Shown here piece after piece: positions 34,922-43,535 of a DNA stretch of 64,000 nucleotides. The notes under the pieces are model-generated. The model searched no databases. It was not told where the DNA came from and saw nothing but the letters and a program-made list of their open reading frames with translations. How positions within the stretch are numbered: the stretch's first letter is position 1; each line of letters starts with the position of its first letter. Both the position numbers and the translations under genes were made by a program. Location of the stretch: contig NZ_WOTN01000003.1 in the NCBI RefSeq assembly GCF_010993745.1, positions 1,798,001 to 1,862,000 on the forward strand, read 5' to 3'. This stretch comes from Fodinicola acaciae. Its GTDB lineage: Bacteria > Actinomycetota > Actinomycetes > Mycobacteriales > HKI-0501.

Positions 34922-35176
34922 TTCCTTCTCCCTTGTCGTTGCTCTGGTGAGATTCATTAGAGCGCGCGATTCAGGATCGTACGTCCCCGATTCGTGCCAC
35001 CGGACACCCATTCCGATGGTCAGTTTTCCTTTGTTCGCAACGAAAACTGGCCGTTGTTTTACCAAGGCGAATTGGCTGCCAATTGGCTGCGGCGGCATTG
35101 TTGGTGCGTTCTTGAGACGCCGGCCGGTTATCTCCATTGGCTCACCACCGCGACACCGGCAATCCTTGACCGAGCG

Positions 35177-36031
35177 TCAGCCGACGCCGCCACCGGCCGG
35201 CGGTTTCGGCTCAATCGGCCGGTCGACGCGCCGGAACCCCGACGGGATGGCCGGGTCGAGGTTGGCGAGGTTGGCCGCCGTACGCGGCAGCCAGTCCAGG
35301 TCCGCCCCGACGAACCGGATCTTCGCGTCGCCGTTGCCGGCGATCCGGACCGGGAGATAGCTGCCGGCGTCGACCCAGATGGTCATCGAGCCGAGCACCG
35401 GATGCGGCCGGCTGGACGACAGCTGGAGCGTACGGTGACCGCGGATCGTCTGCTGTTTTCCTTTGTCCACAAGGAACATGCCGGTCGCCAACGCTGCCTT
35501 TATCTTCGCCGTGGTGTCCGGCGGTCCGTCCAGCCGGATGCCTTCGGTCGGCTGCGGCGCCGGCGCCGGCCGCAGCTGCCACCACGAACGGTCGCGATAG
35601 CTGACGACCGTGGTCGACCCGCCTTTTGTCACGATGTCCGTCCGCGCGCCGCCAACCGTGGTGCTGGTGCGTGTGACGCCGGTAACCGCGTCGGACCAGC
35701 TGGTCGCCTCGACCCGCCGTCCGTCACTTGTCGAATACGCCGAATGTGACCGTACGACGTAATCGCCTTCGGACACCGCTTTCTGGATATGCGCGACGAC
35801 CGTCATCCGGTCGGTGTGCGGTGCAGTTTGCGCCGGCGTGGCAAGGCGTACGGCGGTCACCGTGCCGGCAATCGCCAGCACCGCCGCGAAACCGGCCGCC
35901 AACACCAGCCGTCGCGGCCGGTGAGCGCGCCGCGACGGGACCGCGGTGATCCGCGCGAGCAACGCCTCGTCGACCGGATCCCGTACGGCCGGCGGACGCG
36001 CGGCGACCAGTCGTTCGAATGCTGTTTTCAC
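35177..36031 (-). CDS. Membrane-anchored putative anti-sigma factor
   Basis: A 284-residue protein: a 38-residue basic cytoplasmic N-terminus, one membrane helix (about 41-63) and a large extracytoplasmic domain rich in beta strands. The first four bases (ATGA) overlap the sigma factor gene, the usual arrangement of sigma/anti-sigma pairs. No zinc-binding HXXXCXXC motif is visible, so it is not a ZAS-type. It probably holds the sigma factor at the membrane. It may instead be a co-expressed surface protein. Confidence 0.65.
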   Translation of the reverse strand: MKTAFERLVAARPPAVRDPVDEALLARITAVPSRRAHRPRRLVLAAGFAAVLAIAGTVTAVRLATPAQTAPHTDRMTVVAHIQKAVSEGDYVVRSHSAYSTSDGRRVEATSWSDAVTGVTRTSTTVGGARTDIVTKGGSTTVVSYRDRSWWQLRPAPAPQPTEGIRLDGPPDTTAKIKAALATGMFLVDKGKQQTIRGHRTLQLSSSRPHPVLGSMTIWVDAGSYLPVRIAGNGDAKIRFVGADLDWLPRTAANLANLDPAIPSGFRRVDRPIEPKPPAGGGVG

Positions 36032-36558
36032 GTCGTCTCCTCAAGAATCGCGACTTTCCGCGACGCGTGCGCGTCCTGCGCCGCGAGTGCAGCGGCGAAA
36101 CGCTTACGCGCGCGGTGCAACCTGACCGCGAAGGCGACCGGAGAACAGCCGAAGACCCGCGCCGCCTCACGGCGGCCCAGCCCGTCCCAACCGACCAGCA
36201 TCAGGATTTCCCTGTCGTCCGGCGAAAGCCGGTCGAGTGCGGCGTAGACCGCGCGCCGCTCGGCGACCAGCTCCGCCGGGTCGCGCGTGCCATCGGCCGG
36301 ACGATTGGCGAGACGTTCGTACAACGCGCGCTGCCGGTCGGCCGACCGCCGCTGGTTGGCGATCGTCCGCCGGGTGACCGCGAGCAGCCAGCCGATCGGC
36401 TCGGCCGGCAGCTCGCCGAATCGCCGCCAGGCGACCACGAACGTCTCGGCGACCGCGTCCGCGGCCACCTCCGGCTCGGCCCTGGCCAGCGCGTACGCCA
36501 GGACCGCACGGTAATGCCGCCGGTAGACCGCCTCGAATCGGTGCCGCTGGTCGGTCAC
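36028..36558 (-). CDS. ECF-type RNA polymerase sigma factor
   Basis: A 176-residue sigma-70 family protein. Region 2 is FEAVYRRHYRAVLAYALARA with VAETFVVAWRR; region 4 is LSPDDREILMLVGWDGLGRR followed by EAARVFGCSPVAFAVRLHRA. The GTG at 36558 has GGAGGGAAG upstream. The gene overlaps the next one by four bases. Targets cannot be predicted. No autoregulated promoter was identified with confidence in the 53-bp gap upstream. Confidence 0.85.
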   Translation of the reverse strand: MTDQRHRFEAVYRRHYRAVLAYALARAEPEVAADAVAETFVVAWRRFGELPAEPIGWLLAVTRRTIANQRRSADRQRALYERLANRPADGTRDPAELVAERRAVYAALDRLSPDDREILMLVGWDGLGRREAARVFGCSPVAFAVRLHRARKRFAAALAAQDAHASRKVAILEETT

Positions 36559-36611
36559 ATCACTTCCCTCCGTACGCCTTCGTCGGGGAAGTGTCCGGCT
36601 CGCGCCGATCG

Positions 36612-37199
36612 TTACGCCCGGTCGTAGACCAGCGCCATCTCGCCGAGCTTGCCGGTCTCCTGGAAGGTCAACGTCCATTTCGTACCCGGCAGGCCGTCCT
36701 CGAACAGCCGCTGACCGCCGCCGGCGATTTCCGGCACGACGATGAGATAGAGCCGGTCGATCAGGTCGGCCGCCAACAACGGCTTGATGACACTCGCGCT
36801 GCTGTTGACGAGAATGTCGCCCTCGCCGGTCTTCTTCAGCTCGCTGATGACCTCCGTGGCGGGCGCGTCGACGACGCGCGTACGGTCCCACGGCGCTTCG
36901 GTCAACGTCGTCGAGAGGACGACTTTTTCCGTGTTGACAAGCCAGTTCGCGTATCCGCGGTCCCGCGGGTCGGCGTTTTCGTCGTCGGCGACCGGACCCC
37001 AGAATCCGATGAATCCCTCGGCGTTGAGCCGGCCCAGCACGCCGGTCGTCTTTCCTTCGACGATGCGGGTCATCTGATCGCGTGCCACGTCGGTCGTCAC
37101 GTACGGCGCGATCGCGCCGAAGTCGCCAGGACCGCCGGGGCCGTTGTAGCGGCCGTCGATGGTGAGGGCCAGGTTGGCGGACACTTTGCGCTCGGTCAT
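36612..37199 (-). CDS. RibD C-terminal/dihydrofolate reductase-like oxidoreductase
   Basis: A 195-residue protein of the RibD_C (DHFR-like) family, seen in VSANLALTIDGRYNGPGG, VLGRLNAEGFIGFW and the final PEIAGGGQRLFEDG. These NADPH-dependent proteins have largely unknown substrates. The ATG overlaps the stop of the ArsR-SRPBCC gene by four bases. Such pairs are widespread and probably controlled by the ArsR domain of the partner. Confidence 0.83.
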   Translation of the reverse strand: MTERKVSANLALTIDGRYNGPGGPGDFGAIAPYVTTDVARDQMTRIVEGKTTGVLGRLNAEGFIGFWGPVADDENADPRDRGYANWLVNTEKVVLSTTLTEAPWDRTRVVDAPATEVISELKKTGEGDILVNSSASVIKPLLAADLIDRLYLIVVPEIAGGGQRLFEDGLPGTKWTLTFQETGKLGEMALVYDRA

Positions 37200-38002
37200 G
37201 GTTTCTGTTTCCTTCCTTGGATGATCGTGTCGAGGTTGTCGAGCACCTGTCCCCAGCCGGTCTCGATGCCGGCGATGTAGGGGACGGCTTCGACGGTTGT
37301 TTCGGTGATACGCAAGGCAAGCCGCAGCCGCGTACCACCCGGCGCGGCGGACAGCCGCAGGTCGTAATGGCCGGTGAACGACACCGCGCCGGCATCCAGC
37401 ACGGTGAGACTGAAGGCGAGCCGCTCGTACGCGTCGGCGGCCCGCACGGTGCCGGCCGAGTGATAACGCCGGCCTTCCGCGTCGCGATAGTCCAGGACGG
37501 CACGTCCGCCCGGTCGCGGCTCGATCAGGCACTCGGTGATCTCCATCGACGGCGGAGCCCACCAGGACGCCAACAACTCCTCGTCGACCCAGTGCCGCCA
37601 GACCACCTCCGGGGACGCGGTCAGCACGCGCTCGAAGGAAAACGTACGATCGTCGGCCCACCGATCCCGGTCGGCGACCGCCGCCTCGGCCTCGATCGCG
37701 GCTTGGTAACGCGCGACCACATCGCGCTGCTCACCGTGGGCCTCGGTCGCCTCCACCAGCTCTCGCAGCCGGTCGGCGAGCGCCGCGAGCGGCGCCGGCT
37801 CCAGCGCGTACACGCGGCGCTGACCCAGCGGATAAACCGCGACAATGCCGGCGCGCGCGAGGGTCTGGAGGTGCTTGGTGGTCTGCGGCTGGCGAAACCC
37901 GGCCAGGCCGGCCACCTCACCGACCGACCGTGGCCGCTCGGCCAGAAGCTCGACGATGCGCCACCGTGCCGCATCCCCAAGCGCTGCTGCGATCCCGTCC
38001 AT
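37196..38002 (-). CDS. ArsR-type regulator fused to SRPBCC (AHSA1-like) domain
   Basis: A 268-residue fusion. Residues 1-85 are an ArsR winged helix (GIAAALGDAARWRIVELLAE and FRQPQTTKHLQTLARAGIV). Residues 110-265 are a START-like SRPBCC domain of the AHSA1 type (FSFERVLTASPEVVWRHWVD, SWWAPP). The SRPBCC half probably binds a hydrophobic ligand that tunes DNA binding. ATG 38002 is preferred by comparison with other ArsR N-termini; GTG 38017 is possible. It is the first gene of a pair with the reductase-like gene. Confidence 0.82.
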   Translation of the reverse strand: MDGIAAALGDAARWRIVELLAERPRSVGEVAGLAGFRQPQTTKHLQTLARAGIVAVYPLGQRRVYALEPAPLAALADRLRELVEATEAHGEQRDVVARYQAAIEAEAAVADRDRWADDRTFSFERVLTASPEVVWRHWVDEELLASWWAPPSMEITECLIEPRPGGRAVLDYRDAEGRRYHSAGTVRAADAYERLAFSLTVLDAGAVSFTGHYDLRLSAAPGGTRLRLALRITETTVEAVPYIAGIETGWGQVLDNLDTIIQGRKQKP

Positions 38003-38020
38003 GACCGAAGTATTCACTAC

Positions 38021-38046
38021 AAAGAATATTCATGTCAAGGAATATC
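38021..38046. promoter_or_regulatory. AT-rich candidate ArsR operator
   Basis: AAGAATATTCATG, three bases, AGGAATATCTTG: two copies of GAATAT in an AT-rich island just before the ArsR-SRPBCC start. The first copy is itself the palindrome GAATATTC. The contrast with the GC-rich surroundings supports a binding site. Confidence 0.45.
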
Positions 38047-38062
38047 TTGATCGACCGCTCTG

Positions 38063-38226
38063 AGAGACTGTTGGGGAACTGAGGTGCGCGAGAGTCGAGA
38101 TCCAAACGTCGTCCTGCCGATGCCGGAAGGACGCCCAAATAGCAGCGCTATGGTGGGGTTTCGTCCGGTGCCGGCAGGCGGCGTTTGGGCTCGGCTATCG
38201 CGTGCCTCAGTTCCCCAACAGTCTCT
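38063..38226. repeat. Hairpin element C2
   Basis: Largest simple member of the C family. The outer arms, 38063-38084 and 38205-38226, are a perfect 22-bp inverted repeat that begins AGAGACTGTTGGGGAACTG. The inner motif GAGAGTCGAGATCCAAACG is identical to C1. The right side GTTTGGGCTCGGCTATCGCG pairs back to CCAAACG, and the tip is ATAGC-AGC-GCTAT. TGA lies on each side of GAGACTG...CAGTCTC, a possible 3-bp target duplication. It sits between the starts of two divergent genes, so it is not a terminator here. Confidence 0.8.
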
Positions 38227-38284
38227 GAGAGGGCTCCGAGCAATGGCGGGAGGTTAGATAGAGGCGACGAGATGGGAGGCGACT

Positions 38285-39040
38285 GTGCACATTGCCGTAG
38301 TGACTGGCGCGAGCAGTGGGATTGGTGCGGCGACCGCACGGCAGCTGGCGGAGGCTGGCTATCACGTCGTGCTCGGAGCGCGGCGGCTCGACCGGTTGGA
38401 GAAGCTGGCGGCGCAGACCGGGGGCACGGCGGTCGGCCTGGACGTGACCGACCAGGCCAGTGTCGACGCGTTCGCCGAGGTCGTACGACGGACCGCGGAG
38501 CGGCTCGGCGAGAGCGTGCATGTGCTGGTCAACAATGCCGGCGGCGCGCACGGTGCCGATCCGGTGGAGAAGGCGAAAATCGAGGACTGGCAATGGATGT
38601 ACGACGTCAACGTGATCGGCGTCGTACGCGTCACGAAGGCGTTGCTGCCGCAGCTTGAGGCCTCCGGCGCCGGCCACATCGTGGTCGTGTCGTCGACCGC
38701 CGGCCACATCGTCTATGAAGGTGGCGGCGGCTACACGGCGGCCAAGCACGGCGCGACGGCGGTGGCCGAGACGTTGCGGCTGGAGCTGTGCGGCCGGCCG
38801 ATCCGGGTGTCGGAGATCGCGCCGGGGATGGTGCGTACGGACGAGTTCGCGGTCAATCGGCTCGGCTCGCAGGAGGCCGCCGACAAGGTCTATGAGGGCG
38901 TCGCCGAGCCGCTGACCGCGGAGGACATCGCCGACTGCATCACCTGGACCGTCACGCGGCCGCCGCACGTCGACATCGACCTGATGGTCGTGCGGCCGCT
39001 CGCGCAGGCCGCGCAGCACAAGGTCCACCGGGTCAAATAG
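38285..39040 (+). CDS. SDR family oxidoreductase
   Basis: A 251-residue classical short-chain dehydrogenase. The cofactor motif TGASSGIG lies at residues 7-14, NNAG at 83-86, and the catalytic set is S136/S137, Y150 and K154. It resembles Rv0484c, which also lies between mshA and murB. NADP preference is suggested by the ARR after the second strand. The GTG at 38285 is used. The next gene begins at its last stop base. Confidence 0.87.
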   Translation: MHIAVVTGASSGIGAATARQLAEAGYHVVLGARRLDRLEKLAAQTGGTAVGLDVTDQASVDAFAEVVRRTAERLGESVHVLVNNAGGAHGADPVEKAKIEDWQWMYDVNVIGVVRVTKALLPQLEASGAGHIVVVSSTAGHIVYEGGGGYTAAKHGATAVAETLRLELCGRPIRVSEIAPGMVRTDEFAVNRLGSQEAADKVYEGVAEPLTAEDIADCITWTVTRPPHVDIDLMVVRPLAQAAQHKVHRVK

Positions 39041-39846
39041 TGGCCAAAGTGCCGCGGCTGGCGGCCGGCCGCGCGCGTGCGCTCGGCGTGCCGACCCGCG
39101 GCACCACGGCCCCAAATAGGCTCCGGCGGGTCGACCGCTGGCTGCTCGCGACGCACGGAAACCTGTTGCGTAGGGCGGAAAATCCGCTGGTCGTCGACCT
39201 CGGCTATGGCTCGGCTCCGGTGACGACGGTCGAGTTGGCGACACGGCTGCGTGGCGTACGCGCCGGCATACGCGTGGTCGGCCTGGAAATCGACCCGGAA
39301 CGTGTCGCGGCCGCGCAGCCGTCAGCCGATCCGCCGTGGCTGGAGTTTCGCCGTGGTGGCTTCGAATGTGCCGGACTGCGCGCCACGGTGATCCGCGCTT
39401 TGAACGTATTGCGGCAATATCCGGAGGAGGCCGCTTTTCAGGCGTGGCAACAGATGTTGGGGCAGCTGGCGCCCGGCGGCCTGCTGGTCGAGGGGACCTG
39501 CGACGAGCTCGGCCGGATCGGCTGCTGGGTCACGCTGGACGCGACCGGTCCGCGTACGCTCACACTGGCCGCTCGACTGTCCACTGTGGACCATCCGGCG
39601 ACATTGGCCGAGCGGCTGCCGAAAGCGTTGATCCATCGCAACATTCCCGGCCAGCCGATCCACGCGCTGATCGCCGACTTCGACGCCGCGTGGCAGGCGT
39701 CCGCGCCGATGGCGACCTACGGCGCCCGGCAGCGCTGGGTCGCCGCCTGCCAGCGCCTCGCGACCGGCTGGCCGGTGCTCGACCGGCCGGACCGCTGGCG
39801 CCGGGGCGAGCTGACCGTGGCCTACGACGCACTGAAAACTACTTAG
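39040..39846 (+). CDS. Class I SAM-dependent methyltransferase-like protein
   Basis: A 268-residue protein with a methyltransferase fold: VVDLGYGSAPVTTVEL as motif I, then VVGLEIDPERV, and APGGLLVEGTCDE as a late strand. It is conserved near mshA and murB in several actinomycetes, with no known substrate. The GTG start overlaps the SDR stop. Its TAG stop lies in CTTAG, the 5-bp sequence duplicated by the 1530-bp insertion immediately downstream. Confidence 0.75.
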   Translation: MAKVPRLAAGRARALGVPTRGTTAPNRLRRVDRWLLATHGNLLRRAENPLVVDLGYGSAPVTTVELATRLRGVRAGIRVVGLEIDPERVAAAQPSADPPWLEFRRGGFECAGLRATVIRALNVLRQYPEEAAFQAWQQMLGQLAPGGLLVEGTCDELGRIGCWVTLDATGPRTLTLAARLSTVDHPATLAERLPKALIHRNIPGQPIHALIADFDAAWQASAPMATYGARQRWVAACQRLATGWPVLDRPDRWRRGELTVAYDALKTT

Positions 39847-39869
39847 TGGTCGCGCAAATAGGTGTCTGG

Positions 39870-40573
39870 TTATGGGCGTTTGGGTCGGTTGTCCCAGCGG
39901 TGGGTGGTCCAGGCTCGTCGGATGAGGTTGCGGATGGTGATGATGGCGTCGATGAGGTCGAAGAACGCGTCGATGACGATCTTGTGGCGTTCGTAGCAAC
40001 GCTGGAGTCGGTTGAAGGCGTTGTGCCAGGCGTTTGTTCGTTCGATGTGCCAGCGCTGCCCGGCCTGGATGGGGACCAAAGTGGAGAGTCGTGGTGGTGT
40101 GCGCCGGCACGCGCGCGGTCCGACGGGATGCCGTAGCCCTCGACCATCAGCGACCGTTTCATGCCGCCTTTGCGCCGGTCGACCGGGGACGGGCCGGCGA
40201 CCTCGCCTCCACCGGGAGCCTTGGTGATGCACCCATCCGCGGAGCTCTCTTCCAAGACCAGGCCCACAATACGGTCGACGGCATCCAGCGCGATGCGCTT
40301 GAGCTCCGCGAAAATCCCCAGCTTGACCCACTCGTCACAGCGGTTGTCGCTCGTGGTGGCCGAACAGATGGTATCGGCGATTCCCTCGTACGGGCAGCCG
40401 AACCGCGTCACCTGGACCAGCTTGTCGAACACGACCCGATCACTGATCCGACGACGATGACACCGCAGCGGACGACCCGAGTCACACACCTCGCGGACAG
40501 GCAACTGCGCGGCGAACTGGTCGAACAACGGATCCATCAGCCATGATGGCGGGGCGTGGCACGGGTGGTCCAT
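39870..40573 (-). pseudogene. IS5 family transposase, internally deleted
   Basis: The N-terminal part (LRCHRRRISDRVVFDKLVQV, EESSADGCITKAPGGGEVAG, MKRSLMVEGYGIP) matches IS5-type DDE transposases. Near 40085 the frame shifts, and the C-terminal part (IQAGQRWHIERTNAWHNAFN, DAIITIRNLIRRAWTTHRWD) continues in another frame. Compared with intact relatives, about 60-70 codons carrying the second catalytic Asp region are missing at that junction. The gene is therefore dead. The stop at 39870 lies only eight bases inside the left terminal repeat. Confidence 0.82.
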
Positions 40574-40579
40574 TGATCA

Positions 40580-41353
40580 CGAAGTGTCAACAACTTCATG
40601 ACCGGCAGACTCGTGCTCACGGCCTCTCAACGACACACCGCACCACAAACGGCGACCTATTTTCACGGGCTCTTGGCAGCGCATTGAATAGCGGGTGTGG
40701 CGGATGGGTGTCTGTGTCGGGTCGATGTAGGCGGGTGGCACGAAATGCGGTACGCCGTCGAGCATCTGGATTGACCATTGGCTGTGGTGCAGGATTTGGT
40801 GGTGAGCAAGGCACAGCAGCACCATGTTGTGCAGCGTGGTTTCCCCGCCGAACTCCCACGGTGTCACATGATGTGCAGCATCCCGGTGCAGGTCACGCCG
40901 TGATGCACGAGTTCGGTGATCCGCAGCCGCCGGTCCGGCTCGGCCAACCGCTCCCCATCATCCTTGTCTGGTGGTGGGTTTCCTGCTCGACCCGGTCCGC
41001 GATCACTTTCCCCAGCTCTTTTGACGTCCTCGGGGTGAGCCGACCGCGCCAGCGTCGCCAGTGAGGCTTCGATGCCGTCCCGGTCGGGCCACTCCACCGG
41101 CACGACCGACATCGCCGCGATGATTTCCCGTACGTGACCGGGACTGACCGCGCCGTCAGCCACCGCGGCCGCGGTGGCCGGCCGCACCGGAAACCCGTCC
41201 GCGGCGGCGATGCCACGGTTTTCCAACGCCGCCACCGCCGCGACCCAATTCCGCGTACGACCGCAGATGCGCCTGGCACGCCTGCCGCACAAACGCCTTC
41301 ACCTGATCGTCACCCAGCGCGGACCTGCTCCACAACCCAACACGATCCGGCAA
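40580..41353 (-). pseudogene. DUF222-HNH endonuclease (13E12 repeat family) remnant
   Basis: Fragments in different frames: VKAFVRQACQAHLRSYAELG at the start, ALENRGIAAADGFPVRPATA and GHVREIIAAMSVVP in the middle, and an HNH motif near the end (HHVTPWEFGGETTLHNMVLL, CLAHHQILHH). Intact DUF222-HNH proteins are about 430-500 residues. Here at least two internal stretches are missing and several frameshifts occur. The family corresponds to the 13E12 repeats of M. tuberculosis. The reading frame begins close to the right terminal inverted repeat. Confidence 0.8.
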
Positions 41354-41377
41354 ACGCAGCCCTATTTGCGCGACCTC

Positions 41378-42427
41378 TTAGTATTCCACGAAAATCCGCT
41401 GCTCGACGGCGTCGACGGTGACCAGGCCGCCGTTGGGAAGAGTGAGCACCGGGTCGGTGTGGCCGATGTCCAGGCCGGTCACCACCGGCACGTCCAGCTC
41501 GTACTCCGCCACGGCGGCCAGCACGGTGGCCTCCTGTTCAGCGACGTACGCCGCCTTCTCCTCGAGGCTGTTCTGCCGCTCCAGCGACCAGGCTTTCGGC
41601 CTGCCCACGAGGATCGCGGAAAACTGCCGCAGTAAACCGCGCTCACCGAAACACATCAGCATCCGCTCAACCTCGAGAGCTGACGGCATTTCCTCCGACG
41701 TCTCCAGATAAAACACGCAGCCGGCGTATGCCTCGTTGTCCAGGATCCGGTCGGCGGCCAGGTTCCAGAACAGGATCTCCAGGTTGCCACCCCACAGCAC
41801 ACCGCTGATCTTGCGGCTCGGACCGTGCCAGCGCCAGCCCTCCGACGCCGCCATCGGCGGCTCGGTCTGCAGGTTTTTCGGGTCTCTCCAGTCGAAATCG
41901 ACGTCGCGATAGTCGGTCGAGGCGGTCAACTCGTAGGTGCCGGCGGAAAACAGGGCGGCGCGCAACGACAGCTCGGTGAGCGAGTGCATGGCGCCGCCAC
42001 GGCCGAGCGCGGTCATCACCGTCGCGCCGTGGAAGGAGACAATGCCCGCGGTCCACAGAAAGTTGATCAGGTTGGTGTTGTCGCTCAGCCCGAAAAACGG
42101 CTTGGGGTGAGCGCGGATCAGGTCGATGTCCAGGTGCCGCAACACTTTCAGCTGGTCGGAGCCACCGATTGTCGCGATGACGGCGGACGTACGTTCGTCG
42201 GTGAAAGCGGCGTGAATGTCGGCGGCTCGGTCGGCCGGCGCGGCCCCCATGATCCTGGTCGTCGGATATTCCACCGGCGTAAGGTCGAAATCCCTCGCGA
42301 GCCGCTTGAGCCCCAACTCGTGCGGCAGCGGAAAGATCGCCGGCAGGCCGCTGGACGGCGAAATGACGCTGATGCCGTCACCCGGTTTGACCTTGGCTGG
42401 ATTCACGAAGGAACGCATGGCGGCCAT
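41378..42427 (-). CDS. S66 family peptidase (LD-carboxypeptidase/MccF-like)
   Basis: A 349-residue serine peptidase. The nucleophile is S115 in FFGLSDNTNL, the glutamate lies in YLETSEE and the histidine in DIGHTDP, the S66 triad. Length and the loop AASEGWRWHGPSR favour the MccF-like branch, which cleaves aminoacyl-nucleotide antibiotics such as processed microcin C, over cell-wall LdcA. There is no signal peptide, which fits either. Its TAA stop uses the target duplication of the 1530-bp element. It starts 13 bases after murB. Confidence 0.83.
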   Translation of the reverse strand: MAAMRSFVNPAKVKPGDGISVISPSSGLPAIFPLPHELGLKRLARDFDLTPVEYPTTRIMGAAPADRAADIHAAFTDERTSAVIATIGGSDQLKVLRHLDIDLIRAHPKPFFGLSDNTNLINFLWTAGIVSFHGATVMTALGRGGAMHSLTELSLRAALFSAGTYELTASTDYRDVDFDWRDPKNLQTEPPMAASEGWRWHGPSRKISGVLWGGNLEILFWNLAADRILDNEAYAGCVFYLETSEEMPSALEVERMLMCFGERGLLRQFSAILVGRPKAWSLERQNSLEEKAAYVAEQEATVLAAVAEYELDVPVVTGLDIGHTDPVLTLPNGGLVTVDAVEQRIFVEY

Positions 42428-42439
42428 GGTAGCCGCGGA

Positions 42440-43474
42440 CTACAGCGAGTCCCCCACGATTATCGGCTCGTTGACCAGCGTCACGCCAAACGCGTCGCGT
42501 ACGCCGTCACGGACCTCACGGGCGAGCGCGAGCAGCGCGGCGGTCGTGCCGTCACCGCGGTTGGTCAGCGCCAGAGTGTGCTTTGTGGACAGCGACACGC
42601 CGTCTTTACCGTAACCACGCGAAAAACCGGCTCGCTCGATCAGCCAGGCAGCGGAGGTCTTGACCAGTCCCTCACCGGCGTCGAAACGCGGCGGTTCGGC
42701 ATCGCAGCGGCGCGCTATCTGTTCGTACGCCGGCACGTCGATGACCGGATTGGTGAAAAACGAGCCGACGCTCCAGGTGTCGTGGTCGGCCGGATCCAGC
42801 ACCATGCCCTTGCCGGCGCGCAAGGTCAGCACGGCCTGGCGTACGTCGTCCAGCGGTGCCGTGCCACCGGGCTCGACGGCCAGCCGGCGGGTCAGCTCGC
42901 CGAACCGCAGCGGCGCCGACTCTTTCGCGCGACGCAACCGAAAAGTCACGTCGAGCACCAGCCAGCGGTCGACACCCTTGAAAACACTGTGCCGGTAGGT
43001 GAAGCGGCAGTCGGCCGGCGACAGCACGCGTTCCTCACCGGTCTGCCGGTCGTACGCGCGGACCGCGGTGATCGTGTCGGCGACCTCCTGGCCGTACGCG
43101 CCGACGTTCTGCACCGGCGTCGCGCCGACCGATCCGGGGATGCCGGACAGGCACTCGATGCCGGACAGGCCCTCGGCGACCGTCCAGGCGACCAGGTCGT
43201 CCCACCCCGCACCGGCCTCGACCGTCACCGCGACCTCGTCGCCGTCGTCGTCGACCCGCCGGCCGGCTGACCGGAGCAGGACGACCGTGCCGGCGAACCC
43301 GGCGTCCGGCAGCACGACGTTGCTGCCGCCGGCAAGGATCAGCACCGGCGGCGCCGCGGACCGGACCGCCTCGACCGCCTCGGCCGCACTGGCGACCTCG
43401 ACCAACGTCCGGGCCGGGCCACCGAGCCGGAGTGTCGTGAGGCCGTTCAACGGAGCCTGGGAAGCTGTACGCAC
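42440..43474 (-). CDS. murB: UDP-N-acetylenolpyruvoylglucosamine reductase
   Basis: A 344-residue FAD enzyme that reduces UDP-GlcNAc-enolpyruvate to UDP-MurNAc for peptidoglycan. The FAD motif LILAGGSNVVL, GIPGSVGATPVQNVGAYGQE and YRHSVFK are typical. GSFFTNP carries the catalytic serine, and the final NEPIIVGD the glutamate. The GTG at 43474 is chosen from family N-termini (TLRLGGPA follows). It is divergent from the maleylpyruvate isomerase-like gene. murB also neighbours mshA in mycobacteria. Confidence 0.93.
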   Translation of the reverse strand: MRTASQAPLNGLTTLRLGGPARTLVEVASAAEAVEAVRSAAPPVLILAGGSNVVLPDAGFAGTVVLLRSAGRRVDDDGDEVAVTVEAGAGWDDLVAWTVAEGLSGIECLSGIPGSVGATPVQNVGAYGQEVADTITAVRAYDRQTGEERVLSPADCRFTYRHSVFKGVDRWLVLDVTFRLRRAKESAPLRFGELTRRLAVEPGGTAPLDDVRQAVLTLRAGKGMVLDPADHDTWSVGSFFTNPVIDVPAYEQIARRCDAEPPRFDAGEGLVKTSAAWLIERAGFSRGYGKDGVSLSTKHTLALTNRGDGTTAALLALAREVRDGVRDAFGVTLVNEPIIVGDSL

Positions 43475-43535
43475 GCCTGAAAACCATACGCGGTAACGTG
43501 CCGGCAGCGGGTAACGGATCTCCTGGAGGCAGTCG

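Larger units (their letters stand above)
39847..41376. mobile_element. 1530-bp inverted-repeat-bounded element inserted in overlapping stop codons
   Basis: GGTCGCGCAAATAGG (39848-39862) and its exact complement CCTATTTGCGCGACC (41361-41375) are a 15-bp terminal inverted repeat. CTTAG flanks both ends (39842-39846 and 41377-41381). The left CTTAG gives the TAG stop of the methyltransferase gene and the right one gives the TAA stop of the S66 peptidase gene on the other strand. Before insertion those two stops overlapped in one CTTAG. Inside are two broken genes on the minus strand: an IS5-type transposase and a DUF222-HNH protein. It may be a nested or composite remnant. Confidence 0.78.

Noticed and set aside
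34922-35176. Less GC-rich 255-bp gap before the anti-sigma gene stop
   Set aside because: Contains only a short CAGTTTTC/GAAAACTG dyad (35021-35049) and no convincing gene. It is too weak to call a regulatory site or foreign insert.
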